NCBI RefSeq assembly: GCF_025466085.1
Contig: NZ_JANLOD010000041.1
Location: forward strand, 62,001-126,000
Direction: 5' to 3'
DNA length: 64,000 nt
Source of the DNA: Pseudomonas sp. 14P_8.1_Bac3
GTDB lineage: Bacteria > Pseudomonadota > Gammaproteobacteria > Pseudomonadales > Pseudomonadaceae
In this document: piece by piece, positions 36,301-45,108 of the stretch
How the letters are laid out: the number at the start of each line of letters is the position of its first letter
Numbering within the stretch: position 1 is the first letter of the stretch
Made by a program: the position numbers and the translations under genes
The notes under the pieces: generated by a model
Told to the model about the DNA's origin: nothing
Database searches by the model: none
Seen by the model: only the letters and a program-made list of their open reading frames with translations

Positions 36301-36545
36301 CGGCTTGTGCAGCCTAGCCATGGGTTTTACCGTTACCTCCGCCACTGCTCATCAGTGGCCGGGCTTAGCGGCCCGCGGTAAATCTGCTGCACATGCATCA
36401 TCCATCAAAGGCGTTTTCATGCCTGCGGTTTGATGGTGGCTGTGCGCAGGGCGCCCTCGGGCGCACCGGCTTTGCTGATTTCCCCGGTCCGCTAACCTGC
36501 GTGCAGCTGCCACCCTTTTCGCTTAGCGGCGGAAACGGTTGGCAC
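36300..36545 (+). ncRNA. Candidate structured RNA leader of the DUF6124 gene
   Basis: Several nested perfect helices can be drawn: TGTGCAGC/GCTGCACA (36306-36313 with 36386-36393) encloses TTACCG/CGGTAA (36327-36332 with 36376-36381), which encloses CCACTG/CAGTGG (36342-36347 with 36353-36358) and GGGC/GCCC (36361-36364 with 36371-36374). A second domain has CCATCAA/TTGATGG (36402-36408 with 36430-36436) around AGGC/GCCT, then GCGCC-CTC-GGGCGC, ACCGG/CCGGT and GGTGGC/GCCACC. It ends ~18 bases before the ATG. The density of helices argues for a cis-regulatory or intrinsic RNA element. I cannot name a known class. Confidence 0.55.
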
Positions 36546-36562
36546 CAACAAGGAAATCAAAT

Positions 36563-36925
36563 ATGAGCAAGGTAACCCCTGATCCCCCAGACGCAGACAA
36601 AGCAGCGCCGCATCAAAGTCAAAATCCAGCAAAGTCCGACAAAGCCACCAACCACGACATCGACGACCATCACTCCTCCTTCACCCACATCAAAACCATC
36701 CCACGCACCCCATGCAAGATGTTCACCGTCAACCCAGAAGTCGATCTGCAAGAACTGCTGGGCTTTTCCAGTGAGGCGCTGGCGTCGGCTTGCGTGATCA
36801 TCATGGATAAGGCGGACCTCGAGACAGGCACCGTTCGCAATACGCTGCTGGGCGTTCACATGATCATTTCCGATGTAGAAATCTCGGTGAACCGCGCATT
36901 GGACCATCTCGACCCGGTTGAATAG
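36563..36925 (+). CDS. DUF6124 family protein
   Basis: A 120-residue protein typical of a Pseudomonas family (DUF6124, formerly DUF3077-like). It has a disordered polar N terminus (TPDPPDADKAAPHQSQNPAKS), then a helical part with MFTVNPEVDLQELLGFSSEAL and GVHMIISDVEISVNRALDHL. The function is unknown. AAGGA precedes ATG 36563 by eight bases. These genes are usually multi-copy in the genus and often sit at variable loci, as here at the edge of an island. Confidence 0.85.
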   Translation: MSKVTPDPPDADKAAPHQSQNPAKSDKATNHDIDDHHSSFTHIKTIPRTPCKMFTVNPEVDLQELLGFSSEALASACVIIMDKADLETGTVRNTLLGVHMIISDVEISVNRALDHLDPVE

Positions 36926-36958
36926 AACGCGGTCGGATCTACAGTCGATCCGCGCAAA

Positions 36959-36990
36959 ACAAAGCCCTCATACGAGGGCTTTGTCGTTTC
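36959..36990 (+). terminator. Terminator of the DUF6124 gene
   Basis: ACAAAGCCCTC and GAGGGCTTTGT pair around ATAC, then CGTTTCTG. The arms and downstream GTTTCTG match the tRNA-Thr terminator (29226) and its attR copy. Confidence 0.85.
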
Positions 36991-37011
36991 TGCAATTTGG
37001 AACGCCAGACC

Positions 37012-37722
37012 TTAGTGCCCAGCGCTCTGCCCACCATCCACATGCAAAATCTCACCCGTCACGAAGTTGGCCGAGTCCAGGTACACAACCGCCTGCGCGA
37101 TATCACTGATTTCACCCATATGCCCAACCGGATGCAGATTCCCCAGCGCTTCATGGGTTTCCTCACCATGCATCGGTGTCTTGATGATGCCAGGCGACAC
37201 CGCGTTCACCCGAATCCCGCGCTTGGCGTATTCGATGGCCAGGGATTTGGTCGCCGCGTTCAACCCGCCTTTGGTCAGCGAAGCCAGTACCGACGGCACG
37301 CCGTCGATGGCGTGGTCGACCAGGCTGGTGGTGATGTTGACGACGTGGCCTTTGCCTTGTTTTTCCATCTCGGCGATGGCGAGTTGGGTGATGTAGAAGA
37401 AGCCGTTCACGTTGACGGACAGCACGTTGGCGTAGTCTTCAGCGGTGTACGCGGTGAACGGTTTGGCAACGAAGATGCCGGCATTGTTGACCAGGGTGTC
37501 GATGCGGCCAAAACGTTCGATGGCTTCGCGGATGACTTTTTGCGCGACTTCCGGGTGACCGATGTCGCCGGCCACGGTGAGGATGTCCGGGTCGGTGGAC
37601 GGTTTGATCGAGCGCGATGTGGCGACGACGTAGTAATCCAGATCGCGGAACGCTTTGACCATGCCGGCGCCAAGACCTTGAGAGGCGCCTGTGATAACGA
37701 TGACTTTTTTCGAAGTGCTCAT
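37012..37722 (-). CDS. SDR-family oxidoreductase lacking the usual catalytic Tyr
   Basis: A 236-residue short-chain dehydrogenase/reductase. The nucleotide-binding TGASQGLGAG (11-20), NNAG (79-82) and the downstream SPGIIKTPMHG are in place. Catalytic Ser 133 (TTSLVD) and Lys 151 (SLTKGGLN) align, but the position four residues before the Lys, normally Tyr, is Ala 147 (PSVLASLTKGG). A subfamily with VLAxLTKGGLNAA in place of YxxxK exists, so the change is probably not a sequencing error, but activity cannot be assumed. It is third in an apparent operon with the DsbA-like and tautomerase genes. Confidence 0.82.
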   Translation of the reverse strand: MSTSKKVIVITGASQGLGAGMVKAFRDLDYYVVATSRSIKPSTDPDILTVAGDIGHPEVAQKVIREAIERFGRIDTLVNNAGIFVAKPFTAYTAEDYANVLSVNVNGFFYITQLAIAEMEKQGKGHVVNITTSLVDHAIDGVPSVLASLTKGGLNAATKSLAIEYAKRGIRVNAVSPGIIKTPMHGEETHEALGNLHPVGHMGEISDIAQAVVYLDSANFVTGEILHVDGGQSAGH

Positions 37723-37763
37723 GATGAACCTCCACTCATAAATGATGATTGAAAAGTAAGTAA

Positions 37764-38420
37764 TCAGGCTTCGGCGGGGGCGTTGGCCATTTGTCGCAAC
37801 ATCTGCTCGTAGTACTCGACCGATTGCGAACCCGACACCAGGTGACGACCGTTGAGGATCATGGCCGGGACTGAGTTGATGCCGCGTTGCTGGTAAAACG
37901 CTTCCAGTTCACGCACTTCCTCGGCGAACGCGCCGGACGCCAACACCGCTTGGGCCGCCGCCGCATCCAGCCCTGCTTCCGCCGCCAGTCGAACCAGCGT
38001 CTCGCGATCACTCGGGTTCTGGCCGTCGCTGAAGTAAGCGCGCAGCAGAATCTTTTTCAGTGCGACCTGCCGCCCTTCCTGCAATGCCCACAACAACAGC
38101 CGGTGCGCGTCGAAGGTGTTGTAGAAGTGGCTGCGTTTTTCCAGGTCAAACGTGAAGCCGACGGCCTCGCCGCGAGCAATCTGCATCGCCTTGCCGGCGG
38201 CGATGTCTTCGGCGGTGCGCCCGTATTTGCGCATCAAGTGCTCGACGGCTTTTTCGCCTTCGGGCGGCATGTTCGGGTTGAGCTCGAACGGCTTGTAGGT
38301 CAGCTGCACCGAGATGTCATCAGCGACGTTCTCGATGGCCTGCTCCAGCGCCGTCGCACCCAATGCGCACCACGGGCACACCACGTCGGAGATGAAGTCG
38401 ATGGAGATTGAGGGCGTCAC
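37764..38420 (-). CDS. DsbA-family oxidoreductase (FrnE-like)
   Basis: A 218-residue thioredoxin-fold protein with the CPWC active site (DVVCPWCALGATAL) near residue 13 and the helical insertion of the DsbA/FrnE family. The C terminus has GINSVPAMILNGRHLVSGSQS, carrying the cis-Pro loop. It lacks a signal peptide, so it is cytoplasmic, as FrnE-type proteins are. It overlaps the tautomerase gene by four bases. Probable role: disulfide isomerase/reductase or polyketide-related oxidoreductase; the substrate is unknown. Confidence 0.87.
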   Translation of the reverse strand: MTPSISIDFISDVVCPWCALGATALEQAIENVADDISVQLTYKPFELNPNMPPEGEKAVEHLMRKYGRTAEDIAAGKAMQIARGEAVGFTFDLEKRSHFYNTFDAHRLLLWALQEGRQVALKKILLRAYFSDGQNPSDRETLVRLAAEAGLDAAAAQAVLASGAFAEEVRELEAFYQQRGINSVPAMILNGRHLVSGSQSVEYYEQMLRQMANAPAEA

Positions 38421-38638
38421 GCTTTGCCCTCCTTCTCGGCCAGTTGCTCGCGGTACTGGGTGGTGGTGATACCGGCGTAGCCCCAGTTATCGGTGTCGAC
38501 TTCCTCGATCACGATGTGGGTCAGGTGCGGGTCTTTCTTGAGCACGCGTTGCAGTGTTTCAGTGATTTCGGCGATCACCTGAGCTTTCTGCTCGGAGGTA
38601 ACGCCATCGCGGGTGATGCGTACGCTTACGAAAGGCAT
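38417..38638 (-). CDS. 4-Oxalocrotonate tautomerase family protein
   Basis: A 73-residue tautomerase with the N-terminal catalytic Pro exposed after Met removal (MPFVSVRITRDG) and the usual beta-alpha-beta core (EQKAQVIAEITETLQRVL). The C-terminal half, HIVIEEVDTDNWGYAG, carries the WGxxG-type motif of the PptA/YdcE branch. Start ATG 38638 is fixed by the Pro 2 requirement. It overlaps the DsbA-like gene by four bases. Substrate unknown. Confidence 0.88.
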   Translation of the reverse strand: MPFVSVRITRDGVTSEQKAQVIAEITETLQRVLKKDPHLTHIVIEEVDTDNWGYAGITTTQYREQLAEKEGKA

Positions 38639-38819
38639 GAGGAAGATCTCCAGTGACCTGCTCATCGGGATGATGGGTAGGTGTTGGAGCTCAATGTAGG
38701 AGTTTGCCGGGAGGGGATAAAGGTGGGGACGGGAACATCATTAGTTACGTGGTGTAATGATGGCGCCGTAAAAAATTACCTGGTGCTCCGAATCAATCGG
38801 GGCTTTTTGCGTAAGTCGA

Positions 38820-40433
38820 TCATCGACCCACTGGCTGTTTCGGGTGGTATCGATCACTCACGCTACTGTCTATCGGCTCCTCCCCTCGAACCGACTGGGC
38901 CACCGCTTCGATAATGGCGGCCCAGATTTCCGGCCTTGTCAGGACAGGCATTTCCTTTGCCAGTACGTTGCTCAGCTTCCCTTCGTTCTGCTCTATGGAT
39001 CGCAAGAGCCGATCAGCCTGCGGATCAGGCATCTCAACGATTTCCTTGATTGCCTGCCTGGCTCTAATGTGACTGCGTAAATACCGCGACTCTTCGCGCA
39101 TTTGTTCGGTGATGGTGCGGCGAATGACGTTAGACATGAAAACAACGTGTGGCCCCAGGTTCGGATAGCGCCACACCGGGCGAGCCTGATCCTGGCCTGC
39201 GAACTCGATATTCGAGACCACGCCGTCAGGGTATTGCGTACGAGTACTGGCGAAGGCTACCTGGTCTCGTATGCCCTGCATGAGCGGTTTTGAAACCTGA
39301 TCCAGTACGCTGTCATAAAGACGCCGCTCAGCAGAGTCGTCGGTGATAACCGCTGAAATCGGAAGAATCACCGGGTCTGGGATGGCCCCGTCACGACGCA
39401 GAATGTCGTTGATCAAGAAGCGATGGACCCGACCGTTACCGTCGGCCAGAGGATGGATATAGACAAAAGCGAACGCGGCTACAGCACTGCGCATGACCGG
39501 GGACTGCCCTTGAGTACGATTCAGAAAGACGCGAATGCCTTCCAGCATCCGCTCCAAATCGCTCTCCGGGGGAGCGACATAATGGACGATCTCCTGATAG
39601 CGCACCGTTTCGCCGACGAACACCGGTGATTGCCGAATTCCCAGACGTGTCAGTGTGGTCACTGCGCCAAGGATTTCTTCTTGCATCTCAGCCAGTGCAG
39701 CATCGGTGAGTGGCAGTTCGCCCTGACCGGTTCGCCGCGCCAACACATCGGCGAAACGCTGGATACGCGTAGAACGATCCGCCTCCCCTTCAATGGCGAA
39801 GCTGGCTTTGCTTTCCCTGAGTGTCATCCATGCGGCGGCGCGCAGCAGAAGCGCTTCGCCAAACTCTGCGGTCAGTTGACCAAAGAGGTGAGGCACGTTG
39901 AGGTCCGCTGCCGAATTGACCGCGGCTGTCTTGACGACGGTTGGGCAGAAGTCGCTCGAGCCAGGCAAGTTGTCATTCACTCGCCAACGCGGCACCTTCA
40001 CCGCCGCTTCGGGTGAAGCCGCCACCATCAGCTCGGCGTTGATGGCATCCACATACTTGCCGCCTATAGGTTCTGGCGCTTGCAACGGCTCGCCCGTGAG
40101 CCACTCAAACAAGAACGCTGACCTGCGGGCATATTGGCCAGTAGGCTCCTCATTCAACCAGCCTTGTACCGGTGCAGGCCCCACCTTGCTAAACAGCCTG
40201 CTCAAGAATTCAAAGTGCGGGACTTCGTGTCGTAGGTGAAATTGCAGATGGGATGAAAAGTCCGGATCGGGGCGCATGTTTTCCGGATAGGTTTCAAGAC
40301 GAAACCCGTCTTCGACCTGAGTTGACCGTCGGCTACCGACCTGACTTAACACGGGTAGCCGTGCCATCGGCCGCACGTCGAATGTCGTTGCTAGCCAGGC
40401 AGCGCCGATGGGGTCTACGGGAAACTCGCTCAC
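38820..40433 (-). CDS. Fic family protein with N-terminal inhibitory motif
   Basis: A 537-residue Fic protein, probably an AMP-transferase acting on host or self protein targets. The Fic core motif is HPLADGNGRVHR (about 325-337), with L replacing the usual F of HPFx(D/E)GNGR. A SFAIEG segment near residue 212 matches the (S/T)xxxE(G/N) inhibitory helix that occupies the ATP site, which makes it a class II Fic. The C-terminal ~120 residues are helical, ending in a region with LLRSIEQNEGK. No partner antitoxin gene is adjacent, in keeping with intramolecular inhibition. Confidence 0.87.
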   Translation of the reverse strand: MSEFPVDPIGAAWLATTFDVRPMARLPVLSQVGSRRSTQVEDGFRLETYPENMRPDPDFSSHLQFHLRHEVPHFEFLSRLFSKVGPAPVQGWLNEEPTGQYARRSAFLFEWLTGEPLQAPEPIGGKYVDAINAELMVAASPEAAVKVPRWRVNDNLPGSSDFCPTVVKTAAVNSAADLNVPHLFGQLTAEFGEALLLRAAAWMTLRESKASFAIEGEADRSTRIQRFADVLARRTGQGELPLTDAALAEMQEEILGAVTTLTRLGIRQSPVFVGETVRYQEIVHYVAPPESDLERMLEGIRVFLNRTQGQSPVMRSAVAAFAFVYIHPLADGNGRVHRFLINDILRRDGAIPDPVILPISAVITDDSAERRLYDSVLDQVSKPLMQGIRDQVAFASTRTQYPDGVVSNIEFAGQDQARPVWRYPNLGPHVVFMSNVIRRTITEQMREESRYLRSHIRARQAIKEIVEMPDPQADRLLRSIEQNEGKLSNVLAKEMPVLTRPEIWAAIIEAVAQSVRGEEPIDSSVSDRYHPKQPVGR

Positions 40434-40691
40434 GCCACACTCCTTTCAAAACTTCGGCTAAAGCAAACCGCCGCAAATGAAGAGTAACGATCAAAAACAG
40501 GTTCCGCTGCATAAAAATGATTATTTTTCGGAGCTAATGCGCAAAAACGAACATTCAGAGCACCTCGGATTGAGCTCGCGAAGGAATTGGCCACCTTCGA
40601 ACTGCATCCAACGCATAAAAACGATTTCATTTGCTCAAGAACGATCATAAATCTGGCTTTTTGCACAAAACCGTTTCGAAACCGGGCGATC
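40434..40691. other. A+T-rich intergenic region between fic and the deoR-type gene
   Basis: Short gene-free DNA with many A/T runs (GCATAAAAA repeated loosely). It probably contains the fic promoter. No clear hairpin or operator. Confidence 0.4.
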
Positions 40692-41468
40692 TCACGGAGT
40701 CGTCACAACGGTTTCCACAGTGATCTGTTTCAGCGCATAAAACGGCGCCAGTGCCGCGTCATCGGCGGTGGCCCCGGTAATCAACCGCCACTCGCGCTCA
40801 ATCGGCGTCCAGTGCTGTTGCCGCGCGCGGCCGAGTTTGTCGGTGTCGGCGAGCACCACAATCTGCGCCGCCCGTTTGATGATGCATTCCTTCAAATAAG
40901 CCTGCTGCGCGCTCGCCTCGCACAAGCCGAACTCCGCGACCACGCCATCCGCCCCCAAAAACGCCTTGTCGACGCTCAGCCGGCTCAACGTCAGTTCCGC
41001 CAACGGCCCCAATGTGCTCATGCTCGAACCGCGCAAATCGCCGCCGATCAAGGTCAGTCGAATGCCCGGCGCGTTGGCCAGGGTCATGACGGCGAGCAGG
41101 TTGTTGGTGACCACGTGCACGTCTTGTCGCGAGCACAGGTGATGGGCCAGCGCGGCGCAGGTGGTGCCGCCGTCGAGCAGCACGGTATCGCCGTCCAGGA
41201 CGTGAGCCGCCGCCGCTTGGGCGATGGCTTCTTTTTGTTCCCACTGGGAGGTCTTGCGTTCTTCGAGGGAGGCTTCCGGTTCATGCACGCCGACCACGGC
41301 GGTGGCGCCGCCGTAGGTGCGCACCAGGTGGCGCTGTTTGGCGAGCATGGTCAGGTCGCGTCGCACCGTGGCTTCGGAGACGCCGAGCGCCGCGCTCAAT
41401 TGCTCGACGTTGGCATCGCCAATGCGTACGAGGTCGAGGATGGCGCGGTGGCGTTCGGAGGCTTTCAT
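40692..41468 (-). CDS. DeoR/GlpR-type transcriptional regulator
   Basis: A 258-residue repressor-type protein: DeoR winged helix (SERHRAILDLVRIGDANVEQ, then VSEATVRRDLTMLAKQ) and a C-terminal sugar-phosphate-sensing domain (LDGGTTCAALAHHL, FLGADGV). It is the last gene after pdxA2, 56 bases downstream, and probably controls the tetronate operon in response to a phosphorylated C4 acid. The palindrome near the kdgT start (44897-44909) is its most likely operator. Start ATG 41468 is chosen by domain fit. Confidence 0.88.
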   Translation of the reverse strand: MKASERHRAILDLVRIGDANVEQLSAALGVSEATVRRDLTMLAKQRHLVRTYGGATAVVGVHEPEASLEERKTSQWEQKEAIAQAAAAHVLDGDTVLLDGGTTCAALAHHLCSRQDVHVVTNNLLAVMTLANAPGIRLTLIGGDLRGSSMSTLGPLAELTLSRLSVDKAFLGADGVVAEFGLCEASAQQAYLKECIIKRAAQIVVLADTDKLGRARQQHWTPIEREWRLITGATADDAALAPFYALKQITVETVVTTP

Positions 41469-41524
41469 GGGCGGGTCTCGCACGGTGGACGGTGGTCGAT
41501 CTTACACGACAGCGCCGCTGCGAC

Positions 41525-42535
41525 TCATCCCCGTCGCGTGGCCAGTTCCGCGCCCTGACGCAATGCTTCGAGCAGGCTGCGTTCATCGGCGATGCCCTTG
41601 CCGGCGATGTCGAACGCGGTGCCGTGATCGACCGAGGTGCGGATCACGTCGAGGCCGACGGTCACGTTCACGCCTGCTTCCAGGCCGAGCACTTTGACCG
41701 GGCCGTGGCCCTGGTCGTGATACATCGCCACCACCAGATCGAAGTCGCCGCGGCCGGCGCGGAAGAACAGCGTGTCGGCAGGCAGCGGACCAGTCACGTC
41801 GAGGCCGCGTTCCTGCAGCAGCTTCACCGCCGGGATGATTTTTTCTTCCTCTTCGCCATAACCGAACAGGCCATTTTCACCGGCATGCGGGTTGATCCCG
41901 CACACGCCAATGCGCGGTCTAGCGATGCCGGCCTTTATCAACGTTGCGTTGCCGCGCTCGATGGTGCGCTGGACCAGGCCCGGTTCGATCTTGCGGATCG
42001 CGTCGATGATGCCGATGTGCGTGGTCACGTGAATCACCCGCAACTGCGGCGCCACCAGCATCATCGACACTTCGTCGACGTGGGTCAGGTGCGCGAGCAT
42101 TTCGGTGTGGCCGGGGTACTTGTGGCCACCGGCGTGCAGCGCTTCCTTGTTCAGCGGCGCGGTGCAGATCGCGTCGATCTGGCTGGCCTCGGCGAGTTGC
42201 ACGGCGCGGGCGATGTACTGATACGCGGCGTCGCCAGCGATGGGCGATAGCTCGCCGAACGGCAGGTCGTCGGGGATCAGGTCGAGGTCGATGCAGTCGA
42301 TGATGCCGGCTTCGTATTTCGCCTCGGACGCGTCCTTGATGCGGCGCACCTTGGCACTGCCGCCGACGATGACATTGGCCTGCTCCAATCGACGAGCGTC
42401 ACCAATCACCAGCGGCCGGCATTGTTGATAGACGACGTCGTGGGTCAGGCTCTTGACGATGATTTCCGGACCGACACCCGAGGCGTCGCCCATGGTGATG
42501 CCGATGATGGGGAGGTAGTTGCTCATAGTGTTCAT
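41525..42535 (-). CDS. pdxA2: D-threonate/D-erythronate 4-phosphate dehydrogenase (PdxA2)
   Basis: A 336-residue PdxA-family dehydrogenase (IIGITMGDASGVGPEI opening, HPGHTEMLAHL metal-site region, GINPHAGENGLFG). In the PdxA2 branch it oxidises and decarboxylates 4-phospho-D-threonate or -erythronate to dihydroxyacetone phosphate. Placement with a DUF1537 kinase and a kdgT-like permease selects this role over vitamin B6 synthesis. It overlaps dtnK by four bases, which supports the 42535 start. Confidence 0.87.
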   Translation of the reverse strand: MNTMSNYLPIIGITMGDASGVGPEIIVKSLTHDVVYQQCRPLVIGDARRLEQANVIVGGSAKVRRIKDASEAKYEAGIIDCIDLDLIPDDLPFGELSPIAGDAAYQYIARAVQLAEASQIDAICTAPLNKEALHAGGHKYPGHTEMLAHLTHVDEVSMMLVAPQLRVIHVTTHIGIIDAIRKIEPGLVQRTIERGNATLIKAGIARPRIGVCGINPHAGENGLFGYGEEEEKIIPAVKLLQERGLDVTGPLPADTLFFRAGRGDFDLVVAMYHDQGHGPVKVLGLEAGVNVTVGLDVIRTSVDHGTAFDIAGKGIADERSLLEALRQGAELATRRG

Positions 42536-43812
42536 TCGAGTCCTTGGATTCGTGTGCGTTGGGGCGGGGAGCGATCGGCGCTTTCGCTCAGGTGTTGCCA
42601 GGCTGCATACAACGCGTGATCGGTGCCGAACGCGCCAGCCTTGGTCACGATGCCCGGGCGATGACCTTGGCGGGACACGGTCGGTCGGGCGAACGCGACC
42701 CCGGCTTCGATTTCGGTCAGCAGTTGCAGGCTGTCGATGCCGACGGTGGTCAGGATCGCCCGTGCGGTTTCGCCACCGGTGGCGATCAGGCCGCCGACCT
42801 TGGCGAAGTGCGGTTCGACCAGCACGGCCAGACTGCTTGAAAGGTGCGCGCCTTCTTGCGGATCGAACGCATCATCACGACCGATGCGCAGGAGCAAATC
42901 ACTCCAGCCATCGAGTTGCTCGCCAATGCGCGCCTGCCAGGTCGCCCACTCTGCATGGGCGCTGCCTTGACGCAGGACTTCTGGCGGGACCACCAGTTCG
43001 CTGACCCCGCCGCGCTCCTTGAGCAGCGCGCATTGCCGCTCGCAGACGCCGGACAAGCTGCCGACGAGGATCAGAATCGGCGCCTGGCTTTTTTCCTGCG
43101 CCGTCGGTTCGATGCTCGTGAACCGAGCTTCGGTGAACGCGGCAAGGCCGGCAATTTCCCGGGCCAAACCACCGGAGCCGATCCAGAACAACGGCTGATC
43201 CAGCGACGCGGTGAGGCGAGCGAGGGTCAGTAGATCGTCCTCGGTTTGCGCATCGACAATCAGCGCCTGAGTACCTCTGCGGGCCACCTCGGCAATGCGT
43301 TGCGCCAAGACTTGTTCGTTGCCGCGCAAGGTGTCGAGGTCCAGCTTGGCGGTGCTCAGGCCAGCGGCACTGAGCATCGCTTCGACGTCGGCCGGGCGGT
43401 CGGCGTTTTCCAGTTTCCAGGTGTCGGTGGTTTCCAGCGGCTGGCCGTTCACGAACACCCGACCGCCACGCAACGTACGCCCGGTGGCCGGGAACGCCGG
43501 GGCGACGATGGCCAGACCGGCCAAGGGTTGCAGGGCGGCGACTTCGGCCGCCCAGTTGCCACGCAACGTCGAATCGATTTTCTTGTACAGGCGTTGCCCC
43601 GGTTGATGCAGCGCCTTGAACGCGGCAACGGTACGCTCGGCGGCGTGCGCCGGCGAGAGACGACGGGTGTCCGTATCCGCGGCGATCACTTGCGCATCCG
43701 CCTGGTCATTCAGCGGATCAAGGCTGACCACCGTTTGCATCCCGGCGCTGGCAAAGCCGATGGCGCAATCCGCCGCGCCGGACAGGTCGTCAGCGATGAT
43801 CAGGATCCTCAT
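42532..43812 (-). CDS. dtnK: Four-carbon acid sugar kinase (D-threonate/D-erythronate kinase)
   Basis: A 426-residue kinase of the DUF1537/four-carbon acid sugar kinase family. Opening [17 protein letters not shown] (Asp-rich substrate-binding loop) and C-terminal [12 protein letters not shown] (ATP-binding GGxT region) are diagnostic. It phosphorylates D-threonate or D-erythronate at C4 for PdxA2. It overlaps both neighbours by four bases (ATGA), so the three genes are one transcript. Which epimer is preferred cannot be read from sequence alone. Confidence 0.88.
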   Translation of the reverse strand: MRILIIADDLSGAADCAIGFASAGMQTVVSLDPLNDQADAQVIAADTDTRRLSPAHAAERTVAAFKALHQPGQRLYKKIDSTLRGNWAAEVAALQPLAGLAIVAPAFPATGRTLRGGRVFVNGQPLETTDTWKLENADRPADVEAMLSAAGLSTAKLDLDTLRGNEQVLAQRIAEVARRGTQALIVDAQTEDDLLTLARLTASLDQPLFWIGSGGLAREIAGLAAFTEARFTSIEPTAQEKSQAPILILVGSLSGVCERQCALLKERGGVSELVVPPEVLRQGSAHAEWATWQARIGEQLDGWSDLLLRIGRDDAFDPQEGAHLSSSLAVLVEPHFAKVGGLIATGGETARAILTTVGIDSLQLLTEIEAGVAFARPTVSRQGHRPGIVTKAGAFGTDHALYAAWQHLSESADRSPPQRTRIQGLE

Positions 43813-44822
43813 CGCAACGCCTCCTGCTTCACCGGTTCGATCCCCGGCTTGGGAATAACGACCGGTTCGCGCGGCTGAAAGCGTTTAGCGACCGCGGCGG
43901 TCAGCAGCGGCGCGAGGATCGCGGTGACCACCACGCAAGCGGCGACCAGGATCGTCGCGCTCTTGGCGGCTTCGGCATACACCGGGTTGGCGGCTGCGAT
44001 CAGTGCTGGAACCGCCGCGGCGTTACCCGCGGTGGTCGCGGCGGCCACCCCGGCGACGCCGGTGCCACCAGTCAAGCGGTCGGCGAAGAACAACGGAATG
44101 CCGGTCAGTACCACCACCGCCACACCCATGCCGAGACCCAGCAAACCGGCCTGCCAGACGTTATGCAGGTCAAGACTGGCGCCAAGGGCCAAGGCGAAAA
44201 ACGGGATCATCACTGGAACGGCCTTGGCCAGGAAGTCGCGCATGTCGCGATCGAGATTACCCAGCAACATGCCCAGCGCCAGCGGCAGGATGCTGCCCAC
44301 CAGCGTCGGCCACGGGAACGCCGACAGACCGGCAATGCCCAGGGTGACCATGGTCAAAAAGGGACCCGACTCCAGCGACATCACCGAGTACGCCCCGACA
44401 TCTTCCGAACGACCGTACTGCCCCATCAGCGCCATGTACAAACCGCCGTTGGTGTCGTTCATCGCGGCGACCACCGCCAGCGTCGAGATGCCGGCAAACA
44501 GGCCTGACGACACCGGCGCCTCGCCGAGGAAATGCCCGAGGATGATGCCCATGAGCACGGCGATGCCGACTTTGGTGATGAGCAGCGTACCGCCCTTCTT
44601 CAGCAGGTAAGGCGTGGCCTTGATGTTGATGCTCGCGCCCATGCACACGTAGAACACCGCGAGGATCGGCAGCGCCCCGGTGAACAAGGCATTGGTGAAT
44701 GAGCCGAAAAATTTGGGTGTGTCGGGCGCAAAGGTTGCCACCAGCGAACCGATCAGCAGGGGCACGATCATCATGCCGCCAGGGATGCGTTCTATGGTGC
44801 GCTTGATAGGAATCTGGGCCAC
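43809..44822 (-). CDS. 2-Keto-3-deoxygluconate permease family transporter
   Basis: A 337-residue inner-membrane protein with about ten hydrophobic helices, in the KdgT family. [23 protein letters not shown] at the N terminus and [19 protein letters not shown] in the middle are family hallmarks. The operon context (dtnK, pdxA2) suggests it imports D-threonate or D-erythronate rather than ketodeoxygluconate. It is first in the operon, with the promoter/operator at 44897-44941. Confidence 0.85.
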   Translation of the reverse strand: MAQIPIKRTIERIPGGMMIVPLLIGSLVATFAPDTPKFFGSFTNALFTGALPILAVFYVCMGASINIKATPYLLKKGGTLLITKVGIAVLMGIILGHFLGEAPVSSGLFAGISTLAVVAAMNDTNGGLYMALMGQYGRSEDVGAYSVMSLESGPFLTMVTLGIAGLSAFPWPTLVGSILPLALGMLLGNLDRDMRDFLAKAVPVMIPFFALALGASLDLHNVWQAGLLGLGMGVAVVVLTGIPLFFADRLTGGTGVAGVAAATTAGNAAAVPALIAAANPVYAEAAKSATILVAACVVVTAILAPLLTAAVAKRFQPREPVVIPKPGIEPVKQEALR

Positions 44823-44896
44823 GAGGGTCTCCTTTTATAATTGTTGGGTAAGACGTGTTTCTACCTCGAAACTGACTGAACTGGTCACGATAGTGA

Positions 44897-44941
44897 TTGA
44901 CTCAGTCAAATTATCTTATGCCAGGCCTTCAAATTGCGCAA
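44897..44941 (-). promoter_or_regulatory. Promoter and palindromic operator of the tetronate operon
   Basis: On the minus strand: -35 TTGCGC (44936-44941), 17-base spacer, -10 TAAGAT (44913-44918). The perfect 13-base palindrome TTGACTCAGTCAA (44897-44909) follows, which would overlap the start of transcription, a good position for a repressor. Confidence 0.5.
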
Positions 44942-45037
44942 ACCAATCATTAGAAATGCTCGTTTTGATCATTTTTGCGCAGACGGCGGACAGTCGAATG
45001 ACGTCATTACCGCGACCTAGAGCCCCGCAGCGCCCAC

Positions 45038-45067
45038 AAAAAAGCCCCGAACCAGTCGGGGCTTTTC
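45038..45067. terminator. Terminator downstream of the OprD-family porin gene
   Basis: AGCCCCGA and TCGGGGCT form an 8-bp stem around ACCAG. On the minus strand TTTTTT follows, and on the plus strand TTTT, so it can act both ways. Confidence 0.85.
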
Positions 45068-45108
45068 TGCCTCAGCCTTGAATCAGGCCTCGATACGGCA
45101 ACCGATCA

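Noticed and set aside
38785..38815. Hairpin with a T tract (GCTCCGA/TCGGGGC, TTTTT)
   Set aside because: It would terminate plus-strand transcription, but no plus-strand gene lies upstream. It may be chance or the end of an unseen transcript.
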